From Dendrophyllia cribrosa (taxonomy: Eukaryota > Cnidaria > Anthozoa > Scleractinia > Dendrophylliidae): a DNA stretch of 64,000 nucleotides. The position numbers and the translations under genes are program-made. The notes under the pieces were generated by a model. It did not search any database and had not been told where the DNA came from. It saw only the letters and a program-made list of their open reading frames with translations. Positions 24,535 to 35,369 of this stretch are shown piece by piece. The DNA lies in assembly GCA_024195265.1 (NCBI GenBank), contig JAJLRJ010000006.1:7916139-7980138 (forward strand), in the 5' to 3' direction. Within the stretch, counting starts at the first letter, position 1. The number at the start of each line of letters is the position of its first letter.

Positions 24535-26069
24535 GAGATTGAGAGAAAGGACTAAAATATGACCAAATATTAATAAACCGTTGTAAAACGAGAAGGCCAT
24601 TGGGAAGTTAGAACTACATACTGCCTGGTACGATCTTTCTTTGGGGGGAAGAGAATACAGTCACTGGCCTACAGTCTGGCGAAACTAATAAAATAAACGA
24701 AACTTTTTCTTTCAGTTCGTAGTGGCCTTCAACGGTAGACGCGAAACTTTCAAACATTTAGCGGCGTGTTGCAGTAGACAAATAAGAGCCTATTTTTTTA
24801 AAAACGTTTTACTGCAATACCGTGCATGAACGATCTATTTGCATCAATACAAACAGTGCTAAGGAAAAACAGACCACTGCAAAGACCGATCAGACAATGT
24901 GAAAAGGCATTCTCTCAAAATGGCACAATGGTTGGCCAAACCTGACATGATCAGCGCTCAAAACTAAAAGGCGGACGCAGACAGCTGTTTCGGGGTTTTT
25001 GGCCCTCGTCAGTGCGCAGTAACTAAAACATGATGAGACTCAGTGACACTTCACCTGTCGCTAATCATTCTAGAAAACGCTGCGAGAAGAGATTGCCTTG
25101 CGCAACGGTCACGCCACAAACAATTTTGGCACATGGCCAAAGGGCAACCCAACCACAACCGATACATGTCAGCGTCATAGCGAAAGAAACTGGGAATGGA
25201 CAACACCATTCTTCTCCTAGTGATAGAGAAATGCAAGTAGTGCACCGCTTCATATGTCTTTCAATGATCTTGTCTTTCCGATTTGTCAAGTGCACTCTCA
25301 AGTGTGATGGACGTCGCACTTGGTAGCGTACTTTGGCTCCTTTAGCGATAGACGCGTTTCCATGCATAGTCACCAAGTAGAGTTAAGTATCTGATGTGCA
25401 TTTCAAGTGCACTTAGGATGCAATACTTAGAAGCCCTAGTTAAAATTCACCAAATTACCATTTACATTTAACGCAGTGTCCCTGTTTTAATTAGCATTTT
25501 TGCAAGTTTTTGTATTTGTTTTTTGGCATATTTTATTTGTATTGTATTTTTGATTTTTTTTTTGTCTTTATATTTAATATATATTTCATTGTCTATATTT
25601 TTCACACTTTTACTGTATTTCCACATCGCGCCATTCTATTATCAGTTTTTTTAAGGTTTCAGACTGGAAAAAGCTAGAAAGCTAAACAGCTTTTCAAATC
25701 TTAACTTTTAGATTTTAGTACGTTTTCAAACTCTTGTTACTCGTCCATCACAATTATTTTATATTTATTAATTGTTAGTAAAAAGCCCTTCGACGTAAAA
25801 GTCAGGTAAAATAAATGGACGGGTAATAATCATTTGATTAATTTTTCGTCTGCACTAATGTGTTATGTCAATTTTTCTGCCAAGCTGAAAAATCAGTCAC
25901 GTAAAGTATTCTATAAATATAATAACAGCTGCAAGGAGAGGTTTGTATGCAATCAATGTTTGGACCCTGAAAAAAACGGAGCAAGCCAAACTTCAAGTAA
26001 AAAACACACAAAAAAACAAGAAAACAAAAGATAATAAACTACACCTCCATTGTGAAGAAACAATCATTA

Positions 26070-26924
26070 ATGTACAATAATTCTAAACCTGAAATTATCG
26101 TTGTCATAAACTGTGTCCTCAATGTTCCAATGACGCCCTTATCAGTCATTGGCAATGCTTTGGTGTTGGCCGCCATACTGACAACTCCTTTGCTTCGTTC
26201 ACTGTCTACCGTTTTCTTGTGAAGTCTCGCCGTCTCTGACCTTCTTATTGGGATTGTTGTTCAACCTATCTACATCGCCAATGCACTTAGCAACTATGTT
26301 AGCAGTTCTCTTTTCGAAGCTAGAAACTTCTTGTCTGCTTTCGTGGGTGGCTTTTCCTTATGCACAATCACAGCTATAAGCGTGGATCGGTTTTTGGCTC
26401 TTCAGTTATCACATGCAATACCCGAATTTGATGACCACAGAACGCGCAATCTATACGTCAACAAGTCTCTGACTTTTTTGCATTCTGTTATCATTATACT
26501 TAGTTTCTGGAACAGAACGGCTTATTTTCTTATTATAATATAGCTGTCACTATTCTCATTTGCATCTTTATTTCTTCGTTTTGTTACATCAGAATTTATA
26601 GTTGTTCGTCAACATCAGTTACAAATTTAGGTTCAACAACAGGCAGTTTAAATGCTGAACAAACATGAAATGGATGCGATCGAGGAAAAGTGCCATCATG
26701 CAACACATTTTTGTTTTACATCTTTATGATTCTGTGTTATACCCCTGTGTATCGATGCCGTTTTTCCGACGCATTTTACCAAAGCGTGGACCTTGGCAGA
26801 TACTGTGGCATTTATGAACTCGTCCATCAATCCATTTTTATACTGCTGGCGTCTATGCGAGCTTCGAGCAGCAGTTCTGAAGACGCTTCGAAAACTCTTA
26901 ATTTGGAGTTACTCTTCTAGATAA
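26070..26924 (+). pseudogene. Broken rhodopsin-class (class A) GPCR
   Basis: An ATG at 26070 opens a frame with an N-glycosylation site (NNS) and then TM1 with the GN motif (SVIGNALVLAA). TM2 contains SLAVSDLLIG, and TM3 ends ISVDRF in place of the usual DRY. An in-frame TGA at 26220-26222 lies just before TM2, and the frame resumes at once. TM4 is largely missing. TM5-like sequence (NIAVTILICIFI) is in a different frame. TM7 with an NPFLY match to the NPxxY motif is present in yet another frame, followed by a basic C-tail ending at a TAA (26922-26924). At least one nonsense mutation, two or more frameshifts and one deletion make it a pseudogene. It has no introns across 855 bases, as is usual for cnidarian class A receptors. 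The ligand type cannot be called. Confidence 0.85.
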
Positions 26925-27715
26925 CAGATAAAAACAACCATGTTTACCATATTAGATAAAAGTAGACGGGGCATGCTTTTGATTAAAATCACAGAGTACC
27001 AACTTCCACTATAACCGGCCGACCACTAAGCCGAGGTCCACCACATAACGGAAATAAATGTCGCCGTGAATGATATTCATAGCTTTCTTATGGAACACAC
27101 TAGGTTACGAAATAGCAAAACGGGGAGTGTCCACGCGGCACTGAAATTTGTTGCGGCTGCAAGGACCCTTAGGAGACTCCGGTATAGTCGGTATACAAAC
27201 GACAACATCAAAAGGTATGGAGCAGAAAACAGTTAAAACTGGGTTCACTGGCTAGGAACCAACGTACTCGACTATTTTATTGCGCAAAGCAACAAGGCTT
27301 TAGTTTTTGCAAGGGGAACGTCGCGTATTTAACCATAGAGCGGACGACGAACGGAGGGATATGACTGCCGGCAGTAGTGAGTAACCACCGCCGGAAAGAT
27401 ACTAACAGCGGTACACGTCCTTTTATTATTTCATAGCGTTTGGGATAATCTTCGGTGTTTGACTACACTGGGAACCGGAGGTTCTCTCGCGGCATGCTTT
27501 CGTGAGATTTCGGGGCCAGCAGAACGCGAAAATATAAGAGACATGAGAGGCGTGTTATACGAGAAAGACGAGAACGCGAGAAAAGCCTCTGGCATCAGGG
27601 TAGTGTTTGACTTACTTTTAAGTATAAGAAAGGGGTATATGTATCTGTTATGTATGTCAGTGAGAGGGTATGGGGTTGAACCTCCGGGCGGAGTCTCCCA
27701 GGGGTGAAGGGGAAA

Positions 27716-27731
27716 GGGGGGGGGGGGGGGG
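27716..27731. repeat. Poly(dG) run, 16 bases
   Basis: It is an uninterrupted G run preceded by other short G stretches. Confidence 0.95.
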
Positions 27732-27794
27732 CTAAATTACTGAGACTCCGTGATTAATTCTTTGACTGTCACAGTCAATTTTGGAGACCTGTTG

Positions 27795-28018
27795 CCCGGT
27801 TGTTCGAAAGCCTAATCCTGGATTAAAAGTTAACCAAGGATTCCATTTCTCCTATTAAAATTGTTTTCAAAAGGTCATTTGTAGCTAGTAGTGAAGACAA
27901 GTTAAAGTCGAAACTGAAGAGCAGAAAACTGTGGAAAATTTTTAATTGTTGAGTTAACTGGATTCAAAATTGACGCTAATCCTGGGTTAGCTTAATCGTG
28001 CTTTGAACAACCCGGCCC
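27795..28018. mobile_element. Diverged TIR element
   Basis: The ends 'cccggttgttcgaaagc' and 'gctttgaacaacccgg' are inverted repeats. Their core (CGGTTGTTC-AAAG) matches the termini of the perfect element at 46642-46791, so the two may be related families. Confidence 0.6.
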
Positions 28019-28021
28019 TGT

Positions 28022-28265
28022 ATAGTAGTAGTGCTGTTCTAACCTTTGAGTCTGTGGATGGAATTAGTCTGTCTACAGACCGATTTATTTTTTAGCCCAG
28101 CGCGAGCGAAGCGAACGCGAACAGACTAGGATGGAATCCTATGGTACATGTGCCCATTCAAATAAAACCTCATTGGCAGTACTTTTGCGTGGTATAATTT
28201 GTTTTTCATTATTGCGCAAAATGAAATTTGAGATTTTTCTTGATTTTTGAACTCTTGGAAGTTAA
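28022..28265 (+). repeat. VNTR-element copy interrupted by a small insertion
   Basis: One monomer with tail is present. At 28065-28128 a 64-base segment TAGTCTGT...ACAGACTA is inserted, flanked on both sides by GGATGGAAT (28056-28064 and 28129-28137). Removing the insertion and one flank restores the monomer consensus. Confidence 0.75.
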
Positions 28266-28996
28266 AGGGTTATTCGTAAGCACAAACACAAAGGTAAACA
28301 TTCTCATGAAGCGCCTCAGTTTATTTCACCATTATAAACGTAATTGATCACGCTACCGTTGTGACATCAAAACATCCATGACCTTTTAGAATCATGTCGT
28401 ACATTTTAGCGGGTAGATATACATCGATAATTTATGATAAATATATTCGCTCTGTTTTAATTAAGCCTAATGATTTTTATTAGGAAAGTGAATTAAGGCA
28501 TTTTCCCGAATTTTTCACATTACATCTTTGGAATTTAAGCTTACTTCTGACTTATTATGATATATTTAACTTGCTTTGTATTTTTTTTAACTGAATAAAT
28601 TAACCAGATTTCTTATTTACAATATGAATTGCATTAGGCAACTAAAAACAATACTATTACTTTTTTTGCAACAACATTTTTTTGAAAAGGAAAATTTGGG
28701 TTTCCCGCGTCAATTTGTGATAAAAAAAATCAACAGCAAACGGCAAAAAATATGAAATAAATGAACGAATGAAAAAAACAAATGAATGCAATACGGTTTA
28801 TAGGTGATTACTACACAAAAGAACAAACTGTGGTTACATAATAAGCCGTTCTAAATATAAAATTCTACCATTCCACTTTCAGAGGAGGTTAAAACGCGTT
28901 CTAATATCACTATGAAGTACCAATAAGGTATCGTACCACAGATAAAGACTAATTAAAACTCATTATTCAACGTATTTGAAATCGTGGTTGTCTTTT

Positions 28997-31721
28997 TTAC
29001 ATAAATGCTTGAAACTTTTCAATCAGCTCCGTTGGAGAAATTTTCGTTTGCTCAAACAAGTGACATTTGTGTTTCGAGTCGCCCGTCACAATAGTAGCGA
29101 ACGCAAAGTATTCTGGGTTTTCAGGGTGGGTCATTGCGTGACTGACCGAACTGAAGGGAAAAAACATCCCCTGTCCTCCCGTCTCACGACGGCTCGCCAT
29201 TTTCACCCCGTCTAGGGATAGAGTTAGTACAACTTCGCTCGATGGTTGTGCCATGCCGAATTTTTTCAGCGATTTGGTCTGTTGTTTCTGGAATTGTTTC
29301 ACACACTCCCGCAAGTGTTTTGGTCTTAAAGGTGGGTTAATGACAGTGGAACATAGATAAGTTACATCGAAATTATAATCTTTCTCCTCCTCTACAATTT
29401 CCCACGAGCTGTCAATAACATCGTCCGTGCTGGCCGAGGTCACGGACGCTGTTCTCATGTTGTTTGGGTGATGTTTGTCGGTGATGGGTTGCGTTTTTTT
29501 GAGTTCCTTGTCTTTCTTGGAAGTGCCACGGATGAGATGTGGCATCGAAGAGAAGCGCTTTAGCTTCGAGTGGCCACTTCTTTTTCCTGATTCTTTTTCT
29601 TTGGTTTTAGGTTTTTCCTGCTTTGCTTCTTTGTGCTTTCCTTCGTGTTCGTCAACCTTCAAGAAAATGAATGGAAAACCGTAAATTTGAAGGGTAAATT
29701 TGTGGGTTGCTTTTCTTTCTCTGAAATCCTTTTAAATGAAAGTTATTGAGAAATTCTTTACCACGGTGCTGTTTATTATGATGCAAAACATGGTTTTAAC
29801 TTTTGAGCCTCTGGATAAAATGCTACAGTGTGAGCTTTCACTCAGATGAAAGCCCTTGAGTGGCATTTTCCTGTGGCACTGTCAATAATGCTAACTTTCA
29901 AGTCTCTGGATAAAATCTTACAGTGCATGTGTTGTGACCATTCAAATGAAAGCTACTGAGCAGTACTTTGCTGTGGTACTGTTTATTGTGCTGCACAAGG
30001 TGGTTCCAACTTTTGATTCTCATGAGGCGTAATTATTCAAATGAAAGCTATTGAGCAGTACATTCCTGTGGTGATGTTTATTACGCTATACAAAGTGGTT
30101 TTAACTTTAGAGTCTCTGGATAAAATCTAACAGTGACACCATTCAAATAGAAGCTACTGAGCAGTCCTTTGCTGTGGTGCTGTTTATCATGCTGTACAAC
30201 GTGGATCTACCTTTTGATTCTCATGTAGACTGCAAAACAGTCGGGTTTTTTTCGCTGACTCGCTCGCAAAGACGCGAAGCGCCAAAAGCTTCTGAAGCGT
30301 GGATACTTGCGCGCGAGCCTCACGTCTCACTCTCCATATTCACACTCGCTCCAGACTCTTCGTTCAAAGACCGCGCGCATTCGTGTGACCAACGCAAAAA
30401 ATACGACCGTTTTGCAGTCTAATTCTCATGAGGTGTGACTATTCAAATGAAAACTATTGAGCAGTACCTTCCTGTGGAAATGCTTGCCATTTTATCCGAA
30501 GGTTTGGGCCAAGTACGTGTCGAAAGTGAGGTTTTCATAACAGCGCAAGCAAACAGGGGGGATGGGGGGGGGGGGGGGGGGGGGGGAGGGTAGATGTCAA
30601 GGGTGTGCAAAAAGCATTACACTACAGCAATGACGGTATAAGGAGCTTCAAACGTTTATACTTACCAAGGAATCGGAAGTGTCCAAAGGAGGGGAAGACG
30701 AACTCCCTTGAGATTCATTTGAACAATCTGAGATGAAAGAAATCCGCCTGGTTGATCGTACCGAGTCTCTGCGGTCCGAATAAGTGGCCTGGCAACCAAG
30801 CCGGATAGCCTCGACTGCAGCCACTGACGAGGTGATTCGGCTACAGCGGAAAACGTGACAAAACATCCTGGTCTTTTCCCCTTGTCGTGCCTCCGACACG
30901 ATGTAGCCGAAGAGCCGAGTGTCTTGTTCGTAAACTCCGAGTAACAGAATCCATGGAATGGCATGCTGGTGGAGAATTTTATTGTCCCGAGCGTCGATGA
31001 GTCGGATTTCGCCAGGGTGCACTTCAAGATAAATGTTTTTGAATTCTTTGGGGTGCGCCTTCTCCAAAAGTGAAGCGATGCTCTCATTGATGAGTAAATA
31101 AGTTTTCTTTACTTTAAACGAACCCAGATAGGAAATTCCGGTGAAGGTTGTGATGTCCTCTTCTCCAAGCCAGCTATCGGGACCAACTGGGGTGGAAACT
31201 GGAATTTTGAAAGTCTAAGAAAGAAAACGAAGAGAAAGAAAAAGGATTAAAATTCAGGCTCTGTATTCTACGACGGTGTCATAACCCCGTGTTTTAATTC
31301 GATATATCATATTCATAACATGGAAAATATTCTTGAAACAAGAAGCGATTTGTTCGGGTATTGTTTGGTCGTATTGTTTGTCCACGATTATTAGGGCCAC
31401 ATAAAGGACATGTGATGTCACCTGATGGCACGTGATGTTCCACGTGATAAGCAAAGTTTTGTTTTAAAAATTGTCCCAACTCCTTCTGAACAAAAAGAAA
31501 GATAAATTTGGGATCTTCAATGAAAAAAAAAAAGAATTTTTAAAAATTGACTTATCAAACTTGAAGTTAACTATGAGCGAAAAAGTTTAAAAAATATTTG
31601 CTAAAGGTTTATGACCGGGATAAACTTACTTATTACTAGTAACAGGACATGGAATGGAGGTTATTTTCAGAAAATGTGTTATCGTGCTCATTTAATATGT
31701 CAACATCATTCTTAAAATTAG

Positions 31722-31778
<57 letters not shown>

Positions 31779-34700
31779 ATATTACTCTTTGATCAAAGGG
31801 AACGTCGCATAATTAAGAAGAGCATAACAAGTTCGGGAAATCATAAAGGAAGATGGTGTGTGGTAGAACTTGTGGTAGCTGAGAATCGTAACATGATTAA
31901 TCCTTTCACTCAAGTCTGTGGACGAAATCCTAAGGGGGGACCATTCAAATAAAACCTCTTCGGCAGTAGTTTCGCATGGTACCATTTGTTTTTCAACATT
32001 TTACAAAATGAAATTTGGAATTTTTTTTGAAATTTGATGTTTGGCACAAAAGGTTAAAATAGCGTGAATGAATCAAAAGAAATCAGTCAAGGGCAACGGA
32101 AACGGATTTCCTCAAGTAAAAGCGCGTAAAACACGCCAACAAGAGGACTGGAATGTTCACAACGAAATGTTCACAATTATGCCACAGCAACAACTTGAAA
32201 AACTGTTTAAGTTATGTTTTGTTAAGTGGGCAGCCGTTTTGGTAAATTTTGGCCCACGCTGTTGCATTTTTGAAAGGAAAAACGATTTGTCGTGGCCTCA
32301 AAAAATTGTTACAGGGATCGTGTTTCAAAACAAACCCTTCAAAGAGTAATATGTGCTAAAACGAATACTTTTTTTCGCGCGAAAAATTTGGCGCGTCTTT
32401 CAATAAACACTGTCTTGATTTTTAATACTAAAAGTTACCCTTGATCGCCCCCTATATTATTCTTTGATCAAAGAGAACGTCGCATACAGTAACTAAGAAG
32501 AGCATAACAAGTTTGGGAAATCATAAAGGAAGATGATGTGTGTAGAACCTGTGGTCACTGAGAATCGTAAGCATGATTAATCCTTTCATTCCCAGAGTCA
32601 ATTATGAAGACATGCAATGCAGTTCTATTAACTTTTAAGTATGTGGACGAAATCCTACGGTGTGACTATTTAAATGAAACCTCTTCGGCAGTAGTTTCGC
32701 ATGGTACCATTTGTTTTTCAACATATCGAAACATATTACAAAATGAAATTTGGAATTTTTTTTTTTGAAATTTGATTTTTGGCACAAAAGGTTAAAATAG
32801 CGTGAATGAATCAAACGAAATCAAGGGCCAACGGAAACGGATTTCCTCAAGTAAGAGCGCGTAAACACGCTAACAAGAGGACAGGAATGTTCACAACAAC
32901 ATGTTCACAATTATGCCACAGCAACAACTTGAAAAACTGTTTAAGTTATGTTTTGTTAAGTGGGCAGCCGTTTTAGTAAATTTTGGCCCACGCTGTTGCA
33001 TTTTTGAAAGGAAAAACGATTTGTCGTGGCCTCAAAAAATTGTTACAGGGATCGTGTTTCAAAACAAACCCTTCAAAGAGTAATATGTGCTAAAACGAAT
33101 ACTTTTTTTCGCGCGAAAAATTTGGCGCGTCTTTCAATAAACACTGTCTTGATTTTTAATACTAAAAGTTACCCTTGATCGCAAAATAAGAACCTTACTT
33201 TACTCAGACAATACAAATTTAGGCTTTTTTTAGATTTTGTCTTGTAACTTGACCTTAAGAAATTTGGGAAAGAAAATATTCTAACTGGTTTCACCGGAAA
33301 TAGCTTGGGTTCACTTGATTGTCAATCAAAATAGACGTGCTTGGAGAACTTATTTTGTTGTTGCAAAATCCACAACCGAATCCAATATTTTTTTTAACTA
33401 GATAGAGTTAATGGACAAATGCAATCATTTATTGCTTTATTATTTCGGTGATGATTACGTCGAATGTTTAATTTATCACTTTGTCTTTTTAACTAATGTA
33501 AACAGACGAACAGTCAAACCCAATCGTAAACAAACGGAAATTTATAGCGGAGTCAGTGCCGGCATATACTCGATCTCTGAGCAAACAAGATCAAGCCTCA
33601 TTTGAATACTTTAGAGCATTGGGAAATAATCTGAAGAAATGTGGTTACCTTTGAAATTGAAGAATTGAAAGCGTTCTTTACAGCACTGAAAATAAGCTGT
33701 GCATCTGGACAGCGAACCACATAACACTCTGCCTCCGTCTCGGGCACACAGACAATCACACCAAGCGTTGTATTGTCATGTTCATACAGATCTATACAAC
33801 CAATGTTTTCAATATCAAAACTCGCAATCACTTCCCATGGAGAGCAATTTGTGCTGATTCGCATCATATCCGATGTAACCTCCACATTCACCGACGAGCA
33901 GTCTTCGACTTTCGTCTTAGAGACAATATCGTGAATCGTTGTTTGCAAAGTCTTAGCATTTGACCTTTGTACCGTCGTACTCTTTACAAAGCGCGCCACA
34001 TAGAATCCGAGCGCCCCTCCACTCAGCAGTCCAAGGCTTTTGCTTTTCGGTCTTGGATCGCTAAGTAAGTTGTTTCGTGGTGGAAGCCTTGGGTTTGATT
34101 CACTTGGGAGCGAGCGAGATCTTTCTTCGACTTTTAGCTTATCGGGCAAACTGCCAGAGGGGGTTGAAGTAGTCTTCTTCAGTTTGGTAGAACTCCGGGA
34201 TCGCCGCGCATCATGAAAGTGTAAATCACTATACACTATATCGACTGGCTCGCTCCCTTCCCTTGGTCTTCCACAATCAAGCGCGTCTTTTACATTTTCA
34301 TACGGGGACACGTCCATATCTCTAAACACCGTATCCTCTGTGCTACTCAAACTCTGTCGCTCGTTAAAACTAACGCTACTGCTAGAACTAGTGCGGCGTG
34401 ATTGCGATTGATTGTCACCATTTTCCGTAAGTGGAAACTCCATATTCACATAAATCGGTCCTGGCGAATTTTTCGCGCGCGGCGATTGTTTGGGCGAGTG
34501 TCTAGGCGAAACGCTTTTCGATAAATGCTGATCTGTAATCTTTCCGCCCGGTTTTCGGACACATTCCGGTGTCGTAGATGGCGTTGTCTTGGTGCTTCGC
34601 TGTTCGCGTTCTAAGCAACGTTCCTGGGATACTTCTGTGAGGTGCTTGCGCAAATCTCGCAAGTTCGGCAAAAAGGACAGATTACCGGAGAAGTCCTGCC

Positions 34701-35199
34701 TAAGAATGGGATTTTCCGAATCTCGCGTCGGCCGTGAAGGCACAAAATCTGAGACTTTGTTAGTGTGAATGATCTCAGCGTATTGCGTGGAGCCGAGCTC
34801 AGGCGAAGAGTGGGACGCGAGAGGCGAAGACACAGCAGAACTTGATTCCTTTGTAACTGAATTGTCTTGTTGCAGCTCTGTTTTCTTTTTAATGCTTTCC
34901 TTACTTCTATGTGCGCCTCCGAAGCTAGAAGAACGAAGCATGGGACAATGCGCGCAGTTCTGCGACGTACAATCGCCGGGTATAATCTCGTAAATGTTTT
35001 CACCGTCTTGAAAGTCTTCATCGTTCGGCATATTTGCCGTTTCAGCTGGTTTTCCGTGCATGGGAGTATAAACGTCGTTTTCTTCGAGTTCAATATTGCA
35101 GTTAATGTCACTCTTGACTGTAAATTGCCCCTTTGTTATGACCTCCTCGTAGAATGACTCCTTTGTGGACATTTGCGCCATTAGCTCCACTCCGACCAT
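28997..35199 (-). CDS. Adaptor-like protein with tyrosine-motif tail and three PTB/PID-type domains
   Basis: Three minus-strand exons join in phase 0 with GT-AG borders: 35199-33649 (517 codons), 31214-30666 (183), 29656-28997 (219 plus stop), giving 919 aa. The N-terminal 390 residues are Ser-rich and look disordered. They carry six tyrosine motifs: Y44 YTPM, Y70 YEII, Y140 TQYAEI, Y250 YVNM, Y300 YENV and Y323 IVYSDL. YxxM is the PI3K SH2 consensus, YxN the GRB2 consensus, and TxYxxI and IxYxxL the ITSM/ITIM patterns. PTB-like units follow at about 397-517 (LGFYVARFV... CYVVRC...), 541-663 (FTGISYLGSFKV... CHVFRC) and 795-919 (FDVTYLCSTV... CHLFEQ). Each shows the YLG-like opening strand and the C-x-V/L-F/V strand typical of the fold. 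No membrane span or signal peptide is seen. An upstream in-frame TTG exists at 35301, but the first ATG is 35199. I do not recognise a named orthologue; PTB2 and PTB3 are weaker matches than the fold pattern alone would require. Additional 5' exons are possible. Confidence 0.75.
29755..30480. repeat. Satellite-family tandem array in PTB-gene intron 2
   Basis: About six diverged monomers are recognisable by 'aacttttgattctc' or 'gagtctctggataaaat' and 'tgaaagctattgagcagtac'. They have the same spacer type (tgtttattatgctgtacaa) as the 105-base subfamily at 642-1130, in the opposite orientation. Confidence 0.75.
30226..30421. mobile_element. 196-bp MITE with 9-bp target duplication
   Basis: The termini TAGACTGCAAAACAGTCG and CGACCGTTTTGCAGTCTA are inverted repeats. 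The flanks ATTCTCATG at 30217-30225 and 30422-30430 are identical. The element is inserted in a satellite monomer of the array at 29755-30480. The interior contains a 'gctgactcgctcgc' motif. It has the same terminal pattern as the 64-base insertion at 28065. Confidence 0.85.
30564..30586. repeat. Poly(dG) run, 23 bases
   Basis: It lies in intron 2 of the PTB-adaptor gene, 80 bases downstream (transcript sense) of exon 2. Confidence 0.95.
31294..31485 (-). CDS. Possible alternative terminal exon of the PTB-adaptor gene
   Basis: On the minus strand a strong acceptor (TTCTTTTTGTTCAG, ending at 31486) is followed by 63 open codons in phase 0 with exon 1, ending in TAA. It starts KELGQFLKQNF, which could extend the last helix of PTB1, and contains a CPLCG pair of cysteines. 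Splicing exon 1 to it would give a one-PTB isoform of about 580 residues. No good phase-0 donor leads onward to exon 2, and only an ATTAAA overlaps the stop, so it may equally be chance. Confidence 0.25.
   Translation of the reverse strand, partial: KELGQFLKQNFAYHVEHHVPSGDITCPLCGPNNRGQTIRPNNTRTNRFLFQEYFPCYEYDISN
31722..31778. repeat. Poly(dC) run, 57 bases
   Basis: It is the longest homopolymer in the window. It lies in PTB-gene intron 1, exactly at the left boundary of the tandem duplication that follows. Confidence 0.95.
31779..33182 (+). repeat. Tandem duplication of about 0.7 kb, two copies
   Basis: Copy 1 is about 31779-32446 and copy 2 about 32447-33182. Both start 'tattattctttgatcaaag' (or a close variant), both contain a one-monomer VNTR-element copy, both carry the same 60-codon open frame (starting MFTIMPQQQLEKLF, copy 1 at about 32167-32349, copy 2 at 32901-33083), and both end 'aaaagttacccttgatcg'. 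Both lie in intron 1 of the PTB-adaptor gene. Confidence 0.9.
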
Positions 35200-35369
35200 T
35201 GTTCTAGGCACTGTCGTTAGATGGTACAAAACATGAACGTAATTGATCCGGTCCGTTTTATCCGCTCCAAGCTTATTGTTGCATGCTCTTTGACGCAACA
35301 ACTAAAAAAAAAAACATGCGGGCGATGGATTATCTCTGTCAACAACATCCGAAAACAATTCATTCTTTG

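Larger units (their letters stand above)
21850..28996. other. Intergenic region between convergent MLK and the PTB-adaptor gene
   Basis: Apart from a GPCR pseudogene (26070-26924) it holds satellite-family fragments (21890-22100, 22840-23050), foldbacks, G and C homopolymers, and AT-rich unique sequence. The open frame at 23809-24240 (+) runs into a 28-G run and is not protein-like. The open frame at 25065-25376 (-) has no recognisable domain. Confidence 0.6.

Noticed and set aside
25065..25376. 103-codon minus-strand Cys-rich ORF (opposed by a 98-codon plus ORF)
   Set aside because: No motif spacing of a zinc-finger or secreted family is present; both strands are open over the same bases, which fits chance.
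32068..33083. Duplicated ORF with MFTIMPQQQLEKLF as a possible gene
   Set aside because: The identity of the two copies is explained by the recent tandem duplication. The ORF is short and in an intron, with no domain recognised.
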